Positions 16,605 through 25,909 are shown, counted from the first letter of the stretch. The stretch: DNA of 64,000 bases from Terriglobia bacterium (GCA_020073305.1 JAIQFK010000031.1:1-64000), one strand, 5' to 3'. The notes: generated from the letters alone by a model not told the origin. A program made the numbers and translations.

Positions 16605-17828
16605 TCAGGAACGCAGCCAGACCACGCCGATCGCGATGGTCAACGCGGTGACCGGCACTCCCACGCGTGCGTATTCCCAGAACCCGATTTTGATCTGGTG
16701 ACGGGCGCGCTGAATCACGATCAGGTTGGCGACCGAGCCCAGCACCGTGAGATTTCCGGCAAAAGTCGAGGACATCGCCAGCGTGAGCCAGGCGTGCTGC
16801 GGATTGGGCAGGTGAGGGATGAAAGGGCGGAACACCAGGACTGCGGGTACGTTGCTCACAAGATTCGAAAGCACTGCGGCGAACGCGCTCATCACTCCGG
16901 GCCGCTCCAGATGCAACCCCGAAGCAATCGCAAACAGGTCCGCGGAGAGCGAAGTTTTCTCGACGCCGCGCACTACGATGAACAGGCCGATGAACAGAAC
17001 CAGCAACGACCAGTCGATCTCGGCGTAGACGCGCTCCGGCTTGACGCGGCGCGTAATCAGCAACACGGCTCCCGCCACCAGCGCCACCTTCGAGACGGGC
17101 CATCCGGCGAAAAAGAAGACGATCATGGCCGCGGACACCAGCGTGGACTTCCACGCGAGCGCGCGATGAACGCGTACCGGCGGGGGCTCGATTTCAACGC
17201 GAGGCGCGGCGCCGAAAAATTCGCGGTGATAGATGGCCGCAATCATGCCGACGACAATGAACAATCCGGCCAGCGCAACCGGCGTGAGCGCTGCCGCGAA
17301 GGAGCGGTAGTGGATGCCCGAAAAGCTGCCAATCAGCATGTTTTGTGGATTGCCGGTCATAGTGGCCACACTGCCCACATTCGAGGCCATGGCCACGGCC
17401 AGCAAGTACGGAACGGGATTGCGCCGCAGGTGCGTGGTGATGTCCAGCACCAGCGGCGTTAGCACCAGGCACATGGTGTCGTTGACGAAGAACGCCGAGA
17501 AAATACCCGAGACTGCTGCGATCGAGGCCAGCAGCACCAGAGGCCGGTGCGCATGCCGCACCACCCACTCGGTCACCAGCGAAAAGACTCGTGAGAGCCG
17601 CAGGTTCGCCACGACAATCATCATTCCGAACAGCAGGATGATGGTGTCGGTGTTGACGGCCTCGATGGCTTCGGAAACGGTGAGGACATTGACGGCCACC
17701 ATGAGAGTGGCTCCGATGATCGCGGCGCCGGTGCGATCCACGCGAAATCCGGGCAGCCGGCCGAGGGCCAGAACCAGATACGTTCCGGCAAAAATCAGGA
17801 TTGCGTAGAGCGCGGTCGGCTGGGCCAT
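16605..17828 (-). CDS. SLC13/ArsB-type anion permease
   Basis: The 407-residue protein has about ten membrane helices and the two re-entrant signatures of the ion-transporter superfamily: VGSVATMTGNPQNMLIG, with the SNT-like TGNPQN turn, and VSNVPAVLVFRPFI near the C-terminal half. Relatives carry sodium-coupled dicarboxylate/sulfate or arsenite. No arsR or arsC lies nearby, so an organic or inorganic anion is as likely as arsenite. Its start codon lies 18 bases from the divergent glycosyltransferase gene, so promoters of the two must overlap the coding regions. Confidence 0.88.
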   Translation of the reverse strand: MAQPTALYAILIFAGTYLVLALGRLPGFRVDRTGAAIIGATLMVAVNVLTVSEAIEAVNTDTIILLFGMMIVVANLRLSRVFSLVTEWVVRHAHRPLVLLASIAAVSGIFSAFFVNDTMCLVLTPLVLDITTHLRRNPVPYLLAVAMASNVGSVATMTGNPQNMLIGSFSGIHYRSFAAALTPVALAGLFIVVGMIAAIYHREFFGAAPRVEIEPPPVRVHRALAWKSTLVSAAMIVFFFAGWPVSKVALVAGAVLLITRRVKPERVYAEIDWSLLVLFIGLFIVVRGVEKTSLSADLFAIASGLHLERPGVMSAFAAVLSNLVSNVPAVLVFRPFIPHLPNPQHAWLTLAMSSTFAGNLTVLGSVANLIVIQRARHQIKIGFWEYARVGVPVTALTIAIGVVWLRS

Positions 17829-17845
17829 GCCATCATCTTAAGGGA

Positions 17846-18982
17846 ATGAAGCGAATCGACCTGGTTTTCTTTGATGCGGGCGGCGGACATCGAGCCGCCG
17901 CAAACGCGCTGCGCCAGGTCATTGAAGCCGAGCACAGGCCTTGGGAGATCCGCACCATCAACCTGCAGGAACTTCTCGATCCGCTCGACATTTTCCGCAA
18001 GATCACCCGTGTCCGCCTGCAAGACCTCTACAACCTGATGCTCCGGAAGGGTTGGACGCTGGGATCGCCGCAGCTCACGCGCATGATGCACGGAGTCATC
18101 CGGATCTATCACCGCCCGACGGTCAGACTGCTCGAGAAATTCTGGCGCGACGAGCGCCCGGACCTGGTGGTTTCGGTGGTTCCCAATTTCAACCGGGCCA
18201 TGGGGGAAAGCCTGTGGCGCGCGTTACCCGGCGTGCCGCTGACGACGGTCCTGACTGACCTGGCGGATTATCCTCCGCATTTCTGGATCGAGCGGCAGCC
18301 GCAGTACTTCATCTGCGGCACCGAGCGCGCCGTCGAGCAGGCGCGCGCCATGGGGCATGACGCGTCTCACATTTTCCGCACATCCGGCATGATTCTCGCG
18401 CCCAGGTTCTATGAACCCGCGGAGATGGACCGCGGCGCCGAACGGCAGAAACTCTCACTGGATCCCAGCCTGCCAACCGGCCTGGTGCTGTTTGGCGGGC
18501 ATGGCTCGCGGGTCATGCTCGACATCGCGCGCCGGCTCGATGCTTCCGGCCTGAAACTGCAACTCATCTTCATCTGCGGGCGCAACGAATCGCTCGCCAC
18601 CGAACTCCGCAAAATGCCGCGGCGCATTCCGATGTTCGTCGAGGGCTTTACCACCGAGGTGCCAACCTACATGCGCCTGTCCGATTTTTTTATCGGCAAA
18701 CCCGGACCGGGCAGCATCAGTGAGGCGCTGGCCATGAAGTTGCCCGTGCTAGTGGAGCGCAATCGGTGGACGCTGCCGCAGGAACGCTACAACGCCGATT
18801 GGATTGTGGAGAAACAGGTTGGCCTGGTGCTGCGCAGCTTTAGGTTTATCGTGCAAGCCGTGGCCGAGTTGCTCCAGCCCGAGAACTATCGCCGCTTCCA
18901 CGCCAAAGCCGCCTCGATCGAAAACCGCGCCGTCTTTGAGATCCCGCAGGTCCTAGAGAAAATTCTGGCTGAAAAACGGTGA
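17846..18982 (+). CDS. MGDG synthase/MurG-like GT28 glycosyltransferase
   Basis: The 378-residue protein has the monogalactosyldiacylglycerol-synthase N-terminal domain (LVFFDAGGGHRAAANALRQVIE, VVPNFNRAMGESLWRA, TVLTDLADYPPHFW) and a GT28 nucleotide-sugar domain with LVLFGGHGSRVMLDIARR and the binding motif FIGKPGPGSISEALAMKLPVLVE. It probably adds a sugar to diacylglycerol or a related lipid at the inner membrane. ATG 17846, preceded by AGGG, is chosen because similarity begins at MKRIDLVFF; a start 45 bases upstream would overlap the divergent permease gene. Confidence 0.88.
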   Translation: MKRIDLVFFDAGGGHRAAANALRQVIEAEHRPWEIRTINLQELLDPLDIFRKITRVRLQDLYNLMLRKGWTLGSPQLTRMMHGVIRIYHRPTVRLLEKFWRDERPDLVVSVVPNFNRAMGESLWRALPGVPLTTVLTDLADYPPHFWIERQPQYFICGTERAVEQARAMGHDASHIFRTSGMILAPRFYEPAEMDRGAERQKLSLDPSLPTGLVLFGGHGSRVMLDIARRLDASGLKLQLIFICGRNESLATELRKMPRRIPMFVEGFTTEVPTYMRLSDFFIGKPGPGSISEALAMKLPVLVERNRWTLPQERYNADWIVEKQVGLVLRSFRFIVQAVAELLQPENYRRFHAKAASIENRAVFEIPQVLEKILAEKR

Positions 18983-19057
18983 CAGGCAGCGCCGTCCACG
19001 CGCCGGAGAGGCTGCGTGAGGTTGAATCGGAATATCTCTCGGCTTGGGACGGCGAAG

Positions 19058-19075
19058 CCAGTCCCCATTTTTCAA
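19058..19075. repeat. 18-bp repeat CCAGTCCCCATTTTTCAA, copy 2
   Basis: This is identical to 246-263, in the same orientation. It sits in the 138-base gap between the GT28 gene and the downstream convergent gene. The flanking gap has no recognisable gene. Confidence 0.6.
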
Positions 19076-19120
19076 TCGTTAGGTTTCGCTTGCTAGCACC
19101 TGACACCTAACACCTGGAAC

Positions 19121-20089
19121 CTAAAGTTTCTTGTGCGGCGCCTGCGCGCTTCCGTTCTGGTGCGCTGAGTGCTCCGAGTTCACCAGGCTTTCGAGCTGTT
19201 GTTCAGGAATCGCCAGCGCCACCTTCACGGTGTTGCCGTCGGTCTGCACATTCAGGCTCTGGACGAGCGACGTGATGGCGGCGGCGCTTGCTGCCGGTGC
19301 GTTGGCCGTCACCATGGTTCCGAGGAAGTGAATCACGTCCGCCAGCGCAGTCGCGTTTTGGCTTGAGTTCGCTACAGCCTCAGCGGAAATCTGGATGATG
19401 GCGCCGAATTTGATGCCGCCGCTGGCCTGCTGGATGTTTTTCAGGACGTCACTGTTCAACATCCCGTTGAGATTTACGTCCGGCACTTTCTCATGGGTGA
19501 GCGCGGCAACCGGCACCGTGGACACCGACCAGGCGTCCAATGAGCCACTCAACTGCTGCACCTGCGCGGCCAGCGTTGCGTCGATGGGACTGAAGTTATT
19601 CCCGCGGCGGTCGATGGCGCCCTTCACACTGTCCAGATCACCCGCAACGGCAATCGAGTCCCCAAGAAAGGCCACGGCATGCGTTTGCGCGCCCTCTTTA
19701 CCCGTCAGGATATTGACGCCGTTGTAGGCCTCGACGGTATGGCCAGCGGCAGTGGCCGCGGTCAGGATGCGCTCGGAGTCGAACGCTCCGCGCGCCAGTA
19801 CCAGGCCCTGCTGTCCCGGCTGGCCCATTGTCGCCATCAGCACTTCGCTCAAGTCCCGGCGGGGATCGAATCCCGTTGTCGCCGTCAGCTTGGCGAGGCC
19901 CTGATCACCGTTTGGCGCGCGCGCGAGCAGGAACTGGCCGAAGGGGGAATTTTTGGCCTGCTCCACATTGATGCCCGCAACAACCTTGGCATCGGGCATC
20001 AGCAGGTTCATCAGCAATGGATCGGCGGCAGGCAGCAGGCCGGCGAAGATCACGAAGGCAAACAAAGGGCGAACAACGCGAAGAGTCAT
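19121..20089 (-). CDS. Secreted protein of unknown function
   Basis: The 322-residue product starts at ATG 20089 with a signal peptide (RVVRPLFAFVIFAGLLPAADP). The mature part is Ala/Gly/Asn-rich and contains a motif typical of acidobacterial DUF3352-like proteins: VVAGINVEQAKNSPFGQFLL near the start, and repeated SDV/ASGGIKFGAIIQISAEAVAN-type strands later. A low-complexity run of alanines lies near 280. It ends in a His/Gln-rich tail. No enzymatic motif is seen. It is transcribed alone; the nearest upstream gene on this strand is ribBA, 61 bases away. Confidence 0.65.
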   Translation of the reverse strand: MTLRVVRPLFAFVIFAGLLPAADPLLMNLLMPDAKVVAGINVEQAKNSPFGQFLLARAPNGDQGLAKLTATTGFDPRRDLSEVLMATMGQPGQQGLVLARGAFDSERILTAATAAGHTVEAYNGVNILTGKEGAQTHAVAFLGDSIAVAGDLDSVKGAIDRRGNNFSPIDATLAAQVQQLSGSLDAWSVSTVPVAALTHEKVPDVNLNGMLNSDVLKNIQQASGGIKFGAIIQISAEAVANSSQNATALADVIHFLGTMVTANAPAASAAAITSLVQSLNVQTDGNTVKVALAIPEQQLESLVNSEHSAHQNGSAQAPHKKL

Positions 20090-20150
20090 GGTTTTCAAGC
20101 CTTTCTCTGGCTTAAACGCAGTCCGAGCTGCGGAAGTTTCAACAAAGGTG

Positions 20151-21302
20151 TCAATCTCCCGCCTTGACGGTTTCGGTGACCGGAACTTGCTCCACAATCT
20201 CGATCCCGAAGCCCTCCAGGGCCACGATCTTGCGCGGGTGGTTGGTCAGCAGCCGGATGGTGTGCAGGCCGAGATCGGACAGAATCTGCGCGCCGATTCC
20301 GTGTTCGTGCTGGAGCTGGCGCTGCCCCGCGGCGCCGGTATAGTGCATGAAATCGCGGCCGTGCGAGACCATGCGGCTGGCGCCCTGCTCGTCCTTCTCG
20401 ATGCGGAAGCCTGGACCGGTTTGGTGCAAATAGACCAGCACGCCCATCCCCTCGGCGGCAATCCGGCGCAGGGATTCGCGCACCAGCCGGTGGCAATCGC
20501 AAAACGTCGAGCCGAAAACATCGCCGTAGACGCAATGGGAGTGCATGCGCACCAGCACGTTCTCGTGCCCCTTTGGCTCTCCCCGGATCAGCGCCAGGTG
20601 CGTTTCAGGGTTCATCTCGCTCGAGTAAGCCACCGTGCGGAACTCGCCGAATTCGGTTTCGATGCAGCCCTCGGCCTGGCGATGGATGTAACGCTCGTGC
20701 TTGAGGCGGTATCGGATCAGCTCCGCGACCGAAATCATCTTCAGTCCGTGATGCCGGCAGAATGCTTCCAGCTCCGGAACGCGCGCCATGGTACCGTCCG
20801 GGTTCATGATTTCGCAGATGACGCCGGCGGGGACCAGGCCTGCAAGGCGGGCAAGATCCACCGAGCCCTCGGTCTGTCCGGCCCTCACCAGCACGCCGCC
20901 CTCCCGCGCGCGCAGCGGAAACACGTGGCCGGGTCTGGCCAGATCCGCGGGCCGGGTTGCCGGGTCGATGGCGGCCAGGATGGTACGGGTTCGATCGGCC
21001 GCGGAAATGCCGGTGGTGACGCCTTCGCGCGCGTCGATGGATTCGCAGAAGGCGGTTCCGAAGGTGGAGGTGTTTTGCGGCGAAACGAGCGGCAGCCGCA
21101 GATAATCGCAGCGCTCCGCCGTGAGTGCGAGACAGATCAACCCGCGCCCGTGGGTGGCCATGAAATTGATGATCTCAGGTGTGACTTTCTCGGCCGCGAT
21201 GGTAAGATCGCCTTCATTTTCGCGGTCCTCATCGTCGACCACAACGACAATCCGGCCCGCGCGAATTTCCTCGATAGCCTCCTGAACCGCGACGAAGGGC
21301 AT
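20151..21302 (-). CDS. ribBA: RibBA-type protein with intact DHBP synthase and degenerate GTP cyclohydrolase II half
   Basis: The 383-residue protein has a DHBP synthase domain (1-200) with [24 protein letters not shown] and VICEIMN, including the acidic loop and His126/Glu164 expected for the metal site. It should make dihydroxybutanone phosphate from ribulose phosphate for riboflavin. The second half looks like GTP cyclohydrolase II and keeps the zinc cysteines Cys257, Cys268 and Cys270. However, the QEGRGIGL loop is replaced by QTGPGFRI (294-301), and the position of the catalytic arginine appears to be His332 (E. coli Arg128). The cyclohydrolase half is therefore probably inactive, like RibBX-type proteins. 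No FMN riboswitch is seen upstream. Confidence 0.88.
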   Translation of the reverse strand: MPFVAVQEAIEEIRAGRIVVVVDDEDRENEGDLTIAAEKVTPEIINFMATHGRGLICLALTAERCDYLRLPLVSPQNTSTFGTAFCESIDAREGVTTGISAADRTRTILAAIDPATRPADLARPGHVFPLRAREGGVLVRAGQTEGSVDLARLAGLVPAGVICEIMNPDGTMARVPELEAFCRHHGLKMISVAELIRYRLKHERYIHRQAEGCIETEFGEFRTVAYSSEMNPETHLALIRGEPKGHENVLVRMHSHCVYGDVFGSTFCDCHRLVRESLRRIAAEGMGVLVYLHQTGPGFRIEKDEQGASRMVSHGRDFMHYTGAAGQRQLQHEHGIGAQILSDLGLHTIRLLTNHPRKIVALEGFGIEIVEQVPVTETVKAGD

Positions 21303-21399
21303 GGTGTTATCTCTACTATAGCGGTTCCCATGAGAGCGAGAACACCGGTGCCACCTGATAAGATAAGTGTTTCAGACTGAGTGTCCTGCGAGCCGGCTC

Positions 21400-22236
21400 A
21401 TGTGGCTGCCCTCTTTGCCAAGACTCAATATCACCGCGATTGTGGACATCCTGGTTGTCGCTGTCTTGATTTACCAGTTGCTCATGATCGTGCGCGGCAC
21501 GCGCGCGGGGCACATACTGATCGGCATTCTGGCAACGGTGATGGTTTACGCCGTGGCGCTGTGGACCGGGCTGGAGGCGCTGCGGTCCTTGCTTTCCTAT
21601 ATCATTCCCTATACGGCGATCGCGGTGATCATCCTGTTCCAGTCGGAGATCCGGCGGACGCTGGCGCGCATCGGGCGCAAGCGCTGGCTGGGCCGCGGAT
21701 TCAAGCGGCCCGAGTCCATTGACGAAATCCTCCTGGCGCTCAGCCGGCTCTCGCAGAGCAAGTCGGGCGCTCTGGTCGTGCTCGAGCGCGATATCGGACT
21801 GAGGACCTTCGTGGAAAGCGGAGTCCGGCTGGATGCGGAGATCTCCGCGGACCTGGTGCTTTCGATCTTTCACCCCGGTGGCGCACTGCATGATGGCGCG
21901 GTGATCATTCAGAAGGACCGGATCGGAGCGGCGGCGTGTTTTCTGCCGCTCACTACCAATCCCACTGTGCAGGTGAATCTGGGAACCCGGCACCGCGCCG
22001 CGATCGGCATTACCGAAGAAAGCGACTGCCTCTCCCTGGTGGTTTCCGAAGAGACCGGCGATATCTCGGTGGCGGCCTTCGGAGAGATCCATCGCGGCGT
22101 TGGCCTGCGCGAGCTGGATGAGCGCGTGAACGCGCACTTCGGCGTGCGCAGACCGGGCGTGCCGCCCCCGGGCGACTCCGCGGAACCCCTCCTGGAGAGT
22201 GGCGTCAAGCCCGTCGAAAAGGTGAGCCGGCCGTGA
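21400..22236 (+). CDS. cdaA: Diadenylate cyclase CdaA
   Basis: The 278-residue protein has three membrane helices (about 12-30, 37-55 and 62-82) and a DAC (DisA_N) domain. The catalytic DGA at 165-167 (GGALHDGAVII) and RHR at 197-199 (GTRHRAAIG) are intact. It condenses two ATP to c-di-AMP, which controls osmolyte and cell-wall balance. ATG 21400 is preferred over a GTG at 21367 because the hydrophobic start follows at once; no strong Shine-Dalgarno sequence is present. The gene order cdaA-cdaR-glmM is the classical, widely conserved cluster. Confidence 0.95.
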   Translation: MWLPSLPRLNITAIVDILVVAVLIYQLLMIVRGTRAGHILIGILATVMVYAVALWTGLEALRSLLSYIIPYTAIAVIILFQSEIRRTLARIGRKRWLGRGFKRPESIDEILLALSRLSQSKSGALVVLERDIGLRTFVESGVRLDAEISADLVLSIFHPGGALHDGAVIIQKDRIGAAACFLPLTTNPTVQVNLGTRHRAAIGITEESDCLSLVVSEETGDISVAAFGEIHRGVGLRELDERVNAHFGVRRPGVPPPGDSAEPLLESGVKPVEKVSRP

Positions 22237-22877
22237 CCGGCATTTTCACCAAGAACGTCGGATGGAAGCTGCTGTCGCTGGGGGCGGCCGTGGCGCTCTG
22301 GGTTTCGGTTGCCAGCGAGCCCGAATTGGCCACGCTGCGTTCGGTCCCGGTGGAATACAAAGGCGTTCCCAACAATCTCGAGATCAGCTCGGATTTTGTG
22401 GAGGATGTGGTTCTCGAGATGCGCGGCCCATCCAGCCGGCTGCGGGATCTGAGGGACGCCCGGCCGGCCGTGGTGCTGGATTTCTCGTCGGTGCATGAGC
22501 CCGGACAACGGACCTTCACCGTCGATCTGGGCAACGTGAGTCTGCCACGTGGCATCCAGTTGGTGCGTTCGATTCCGGCGCAGGTGCAGTTCCGCTTCGA
22601 ACATCGCATCACCCGCGAAGTGCCCGTGGAGGTCCGATTCTCACCGCCGCAAGAAGGCTACAGCGTTGCCCATTATACGGTGACGCCGCCCGCGCTCCTC
22701 ATCACCGGTCCGGAGTCGAGCGTTGCCAAAACGGTTTCGGTGCGGACCGACCGGATCGACATCAGCGGCGTGGTCGTCGGCCATCAGTTTCGGGTGAATA
22801 CTTATCTCGCGGAGCCCAGGGTGCGATTTCAATCGCCTTCGCAGGTTGTTGTGGATGTCGCGGTGAAAAAGAATTAA
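22233..22877 (+). CDS. CdaR/YbbR-domain protein, regulator of diadenylate cyclase
   Basis: The 214-residue protein has one N-terminal membrane helix (GWKLLSLGAAVALWVSV) and two YbbR repeats outside the membrane (about 35-120 and 125-210, with VPVEYKGVPNNLEIS and REVPVEVRFSPPQEGY). Proteins of the family bind CdaA and modulate its activity; this one has two repeats, fewer than the four common in Bacillus CdaR. The gene starts with GTG overlapping the cdaA stop (GTGA), so translation is coupled. It leads directly to glmM. Confidence 0.88.
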   Translation: MTGIFTKNVGWKLLSLGAAVALWVSVASEPELATLRSVPVEYKGVPNNLEISSDFVEDVVLEMRGPSSRLRDLRDARPAVVLDFSSVHEPGQRTFTVDLGNVSLPRGIQLVRSIPAQVQFRFEHRITREVPVEVRFSPPQEGYSVAHYTVTPPALLITGPESSVAKTVSVRTDRIDISGVVVGHQFRVNTYLAEPRVRFQSPSQVVVDVAVKKN

Positions 22878-22879
22878 CC

Positions 22880-24226
22880 ATGGGCAAGCAGTTATTCGGC
22901 ACGGATGGAATCCGCGGCGTGGCGGGCGAGTATCCGCTGGATCCCCGCACGATACACGCTTTTGGTGTCGCGCTAGCGGGTACCGCTCGCCATCTGCATC
23001 CCGATCCGGAGATCGTCATCGGGATGGACACGCGCGAATCCGGACCCTGGATCGCGGATCAGGTGGCCGGCGGGCTGGCCGAGCGCGGCGTCCGTTCACG
23101 CCTGGCGGGTGTCGTCACCACGCCAGGGATCGCCTACCTCACTCGTGCGGACGAGTTTGTGGCGGGCGTGATGATTTCAGCGTCCCACAATCCTTATCAG
23201 GACAACGGCCTCAAGGTGTTCGGCCATTCCGGCTTCAAGCTTCCTGATGAAGAGGAGCACGGAATCGAGCAGGAAATCTTTCGGTTGCTCGAGAGCGACG
23301 CCAGCGAAGCCCGGCCGAAACCGTTGGCGGTTGATCCCGGCCTGGATCAGCGTTACATCGATTACCTGCTTTCCACGGTTTCAGTCCGTTTCGACGGCAT
23401 CCGTATGGTGATCGACTGCGGAAATGGCGCCGCCTCGCACCTGGCCGGCGAGCTGTTGCGCCGCAACGGCGCCGAGGTCCATCCCCTTTCTTGCGAGCCC
23501 AACGGGCGCAACATCAATTTGAATTGCGGCGCGCTGCACGTGGAAAATTTGCGCCAGGCGGTAGTGGAACGTCACGCTGATTTTGGGGTCGCGTTTGACG
23601 GGGATGCCGACCGGTCCATTTTTGTCGCCGCGAGCGGCAAAGTCGTGGACGGCGATGCAGTGTTGCTGATCACTGCGCGCGCGCTCAAAGCCGCGGGACA
23701 CCTGGCGGGCGGCCTGGTGGTGGCGACCGTGATGTCCAACCTCGGCCTGGAAAAGGCGCTCGCCCGTGACGGCATCCGCATGCTTCGCACTCCGGTGGGA
23801 GACAAGTACGTGCTGGAAGAAATGGTTCGGCAGGGAGCGGTGCTAGGCGGCGAGCAATCCGGGCACGTCATTTTCCGCGAATACGCCACCACGGGCGACG
23901 GCATGCTGACGGCTCTCCAGGTGCTGGAAACCGCCAAGCGCTCAGGCGCCGGACTGGACGAACTGACGCAGGACCTCGAGGTCTATCCGCAGCGCCTGTA
24001 CAATGTGCGCGTACGCGAAAGGAAGCCTTTGACCGAGATGCTCGCCGTGGAGCACGAGATCAGCGCATCTGAAAAAGCGCTGGGATCCTCGGGCCGCGTG
24101 CTGGTGCGGTTTTCCGGAACCGAGCCGCTCGCGCGGGTTATGGTGGAAGGTCCCGATCTGGCGCAGGTAGAGGACCTGGGCCAGCGCATTGCCCGCGCCA
24201 TTCAGCATGAGATCGGCATAAAGTAG
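22880..24226 (+). CDS. glmM: Phosphoglucosamine mutase
   Basis: The 448-residue protein has normal length and all GlmM motifs: LFGTDGIRGVAGEYPL at the start, phosphoserine Ser102 in MISASHNPYQDNG, the magnesium loop FDGDADR, the sugar-binding GGEQSGHV and the phosphate-binding RFSGTEPLARVM at the C-terminus. It converts glucosamine-6-phosphate to glucosamine-1-phosphate for UDP-GlcNAc. It starts two bases after the cdaR stop. In other bacteria CdaA, CdaR and GlmM form a complex in which GlmM restrains c-di-AMP synthesis. Confidence 0.96.
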   Translation: MGKQLFGTDGIRGVAGEYPLDPRTIHAFGVALAGTARHLHPDPEIVIGMDTRESGPWIADQVAGGLAERGVRSRLAGVVTTPGIAYLTRADEFVAGVMISASHNPYQDNGLKVFGHSGFKLPDEEEHGIEQEIFRLLESDASEARPKPLAVDPGLDQRYIDYLLSTVSVRFDGIRMVIDCGNGAASHLAGELLRRNGAEVHPLSCEPNGRNINLNCGALHVENLRQAVVERHADFGVAFDGDADRSIFVAASGKVVDGDAVLLITARALKAAGHLAGGLVVATVMSNLGLEKALARDGIRMLRTPVGDKYVLEEMVRQGAVLGGEQSGHVIFREYATTGDGMLTALQVLETAKRSGAGLDELTQDLEVYPQRLYNVRVRERKPLTEMLAVEHEISASEKALGSSGRVLVRFSGTEPLARVMVEGPDLAQVEDLGQRIARAIQHEIGIK

Positions 24227-24251
24227 TCTTGAATTCCTCAAGGAGAACAGA

Positions 24252-24878
24252 ATGCGCCTGATCATTGGCCTGGTAATGATGACCGCTGTCGCCGCCGCCC
24301 AAGGCCCGCACGCTAAGCTGCCGAACGAACAGTGGGTCAAGCTCTTCAACAACCGCGATCTTAGCGGTTGGATTGAAGTGGGACACGAGAAATGGACCGT
24401 GGAAGACGGCACCATCCATGGCAAAGCCGTAACGAAGGACTACGGCTATCTGAAAACGGAGAAGAACTATAAGGATTTCGAACTGACGCTGCGGTTCAAG
24501 TGCGAAGGGGATGGCAACAGCGGCGTCTTTTTCCACACCGAGTTCACGCCGGGAACGGCAGACGTCAGCCAGGGCCTGCAGTTCGAGATCGATCAGGTCG
24601 TCGGTCATACCGGAGGCATCTATGGAGACGGGCGGCAGTGGATCGTGTGGCCGGCGCCGGAGTTTGAAGGCGTGATTCACCGGAACGACTGGAACGATTA
24701 CCTTGTGAAAGTGGTGGGGAACCGCTACATTGCGCGTCTGAACGGAGTCGTGATTGTCGACTTCACCGATCCCACGCCCAAATCGTGGGATGGTTCGATC
24801 GCTTTGCAGCTTCACTCCGGTGGCGGTGGCGACATGCGCTTCAAGGACATTTACATCCGCGACCTGTCGGTCCGGTAG
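24252..24878 (+). CDS. Secreted DUF1080 (3-keto-disaccharide hydrolase-type) protein
   Basis: The 208-residue product begins with a signal peptide (MRLIIGLVMMTAVAAAQ). A single DUF1080 jelly-roll domain follows, with WVKLFNNRDLSGW, HEKWTVEDGTIHG, GDGNSGVFFHTE, the GQ/DQV centre and NDWNDYLVKVVGNRYIARLNG. These proteins are abundant in Acidobacteria and Bacteroidetes, and some hydrolyse 3-keto-glycosides. The substrate here is unknown. A Shine-Dalgarno AAGGAGAA lies before the ATG. The next gene starts nine bases after its stop on the same strand. Confidence 0.85.
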   Translation: MRLIIGLVMMTAVAAAQGPHAKLPNEQWVKLFNNRDLSGWIEVGHEKWTVEDGTIHGKAVTKDYGYLKTEKNYKDFELTLRFKCEGDGNSGVFFHTEFTPGTADVSQGLQFEIDQVVGHTGGIYGDGRQWIVWPAPEFEGVIHRNDWNDYLVKVVGNRYIARLNGVVIVDFTDPTPKSWDGSIALQLHSGGGGDMRFKDIYIRDLSVR

Positions 24879-24886
24879 CTCCCTCC

Positions 24887-25819
24887 ATGCAGCCGCGGCT
24901 TTACTACTGCGACCACCATGCCATTCCGCTGCCCGCTGGTCACAAATTCCCCGCGGCCAAGTATGGGCTTCTGCGCGAGGCGCTGGCGCGGGACGGCCAG
25001 TTCCGTTTGAAGCCGGCTGATTTCGCGGGGCGGGAACTCATCGAAGAAGCGCACGACCCTGGCTATGTGGCCGGATTTCTGAACGGGACTCTCGATCCCG
25101 CCGTCATGCGTCGCATCGGATTTCCGTGGTCGCGGGAACTGGCTCAGCGCACCCTGGCATCGCTGGGCGGAACGCTCGCTGCAAGTGAAGACGCAATACG
25201 CACGGGATTTGGCGGCAACCTCGCCGGGGGCACGCACCACGCATTCCGGGGCGAGGGTGCGGGGTTCTGCGTGTTCAACGATCTGGCAGTGGCGATTCTG
25301 GCGCTGCGGCGGGCAGGACGAGCCCGGCGCGCGGCGGTGGTGGATCTCGATGTCCACCAGGGTGACGGCACGGCCGCCATCTTCCGCGACGATCCTGACG
25401 TGCTGACGCTCTCCATGCACGGGCGGAATAATTTTCCCTTCCGCAAACAACGCAGCAGAATCGACGTCGATCTGCCGGATGGCGCCGGTGACGAGGAATA
25501 TCTCGCATCGCTCGATGGCGTGCTGCCGCGAGTATTCGAGTTCGCCCCGGAGATTGTCTTCTATCAGTCCGGCGTGGATGGGCTCGCCGGGGACCGGCTG
25601 GGGCGTCTTGCGTTATCGCTCGATGGCCTGCGGCGGCGCGATAGCCTGGTGCTCGAGATGTGCCACTCGCAGGGCGTGCCGGTGGTGATTACGCTCGGCG
25701 GTGGGTATGCCGAGCCGATTGCCCGCACGGTGGAAGCGCACGCCAACACGTTCCGGGCCGCGGCGGAGATTCTGTGCGAGCTTCGCTGCCCTTTGACCGC
25801 ACCCTCCGGAATCGCGTAG
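24887..25819 (+). CDS. Histone deacetylase-family amidohydrolase
   Basis: The 310-residue protein has the class I/II HDAC-like arginase fold with zinc ligands in VVDLDVHQGDGT (Asp and His) and in SGVDGLAGDRLG (Asp). The loop GEGAGFCVFNDLAVA and the C-terminal GGGYAEPIARTVEAH are also family features. Bacterial relatives act on acetylated small amines or acetoin-related compounds. ATG 24887 is chosen because family similarity begins at LYYCDHHAIPLP; a longer in-frame start inside the DUF1080 gene is not credible. It probably forms an operon with the DUF1080 gene. Confidence 0.87.
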   Translation: MQPRLYYCDHHAIPLPAGHKFPAAKYGLLREALARDGQFRLKPADFAGRELIEEAHDPGYVAGFLNGTLDPAVMRRIGFPWSRELAQRTLASLGGTLAASEDAIRTGFGGNLAGGTHHAFRGEGAGFCVFNDLAVAILALRRAGRARRAAVVDLDVHQGDGTAAIFRDDPDVLTLSMHGRNNFPFRKQRSRIDVDLPDGAGDEEYLASLDGVLPRVFEFAPEIVFYQSGVDGLAGDRLGRLALSLDGLRRRDSLVLEMCHSQGVPVVITLGGGYAEPIARTVEAHANTFRAAAEILCELRCPLTAPSGIA

Positions 25820-25909
25820 CGCAAGCCGGTTTTACGCCGATACTTCTTCCGCGGGATCACTTACTTGATCCGATGGTGCGTTTCGCAACCAATTCAAAGC
25901 TACAATGAT

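Noticed and set aside
19953-21380. 475-codon plus-strand frame across ribBA
   Set aside because: It is antisense to two genes with strong protein evidence; no domain is recognised.
20151-21399. FMN riboswitch upstream of ribBA
   Set aside because: The gap upstream of ribBA is under 100 bases and shows none of the conserved FMN-element helices.
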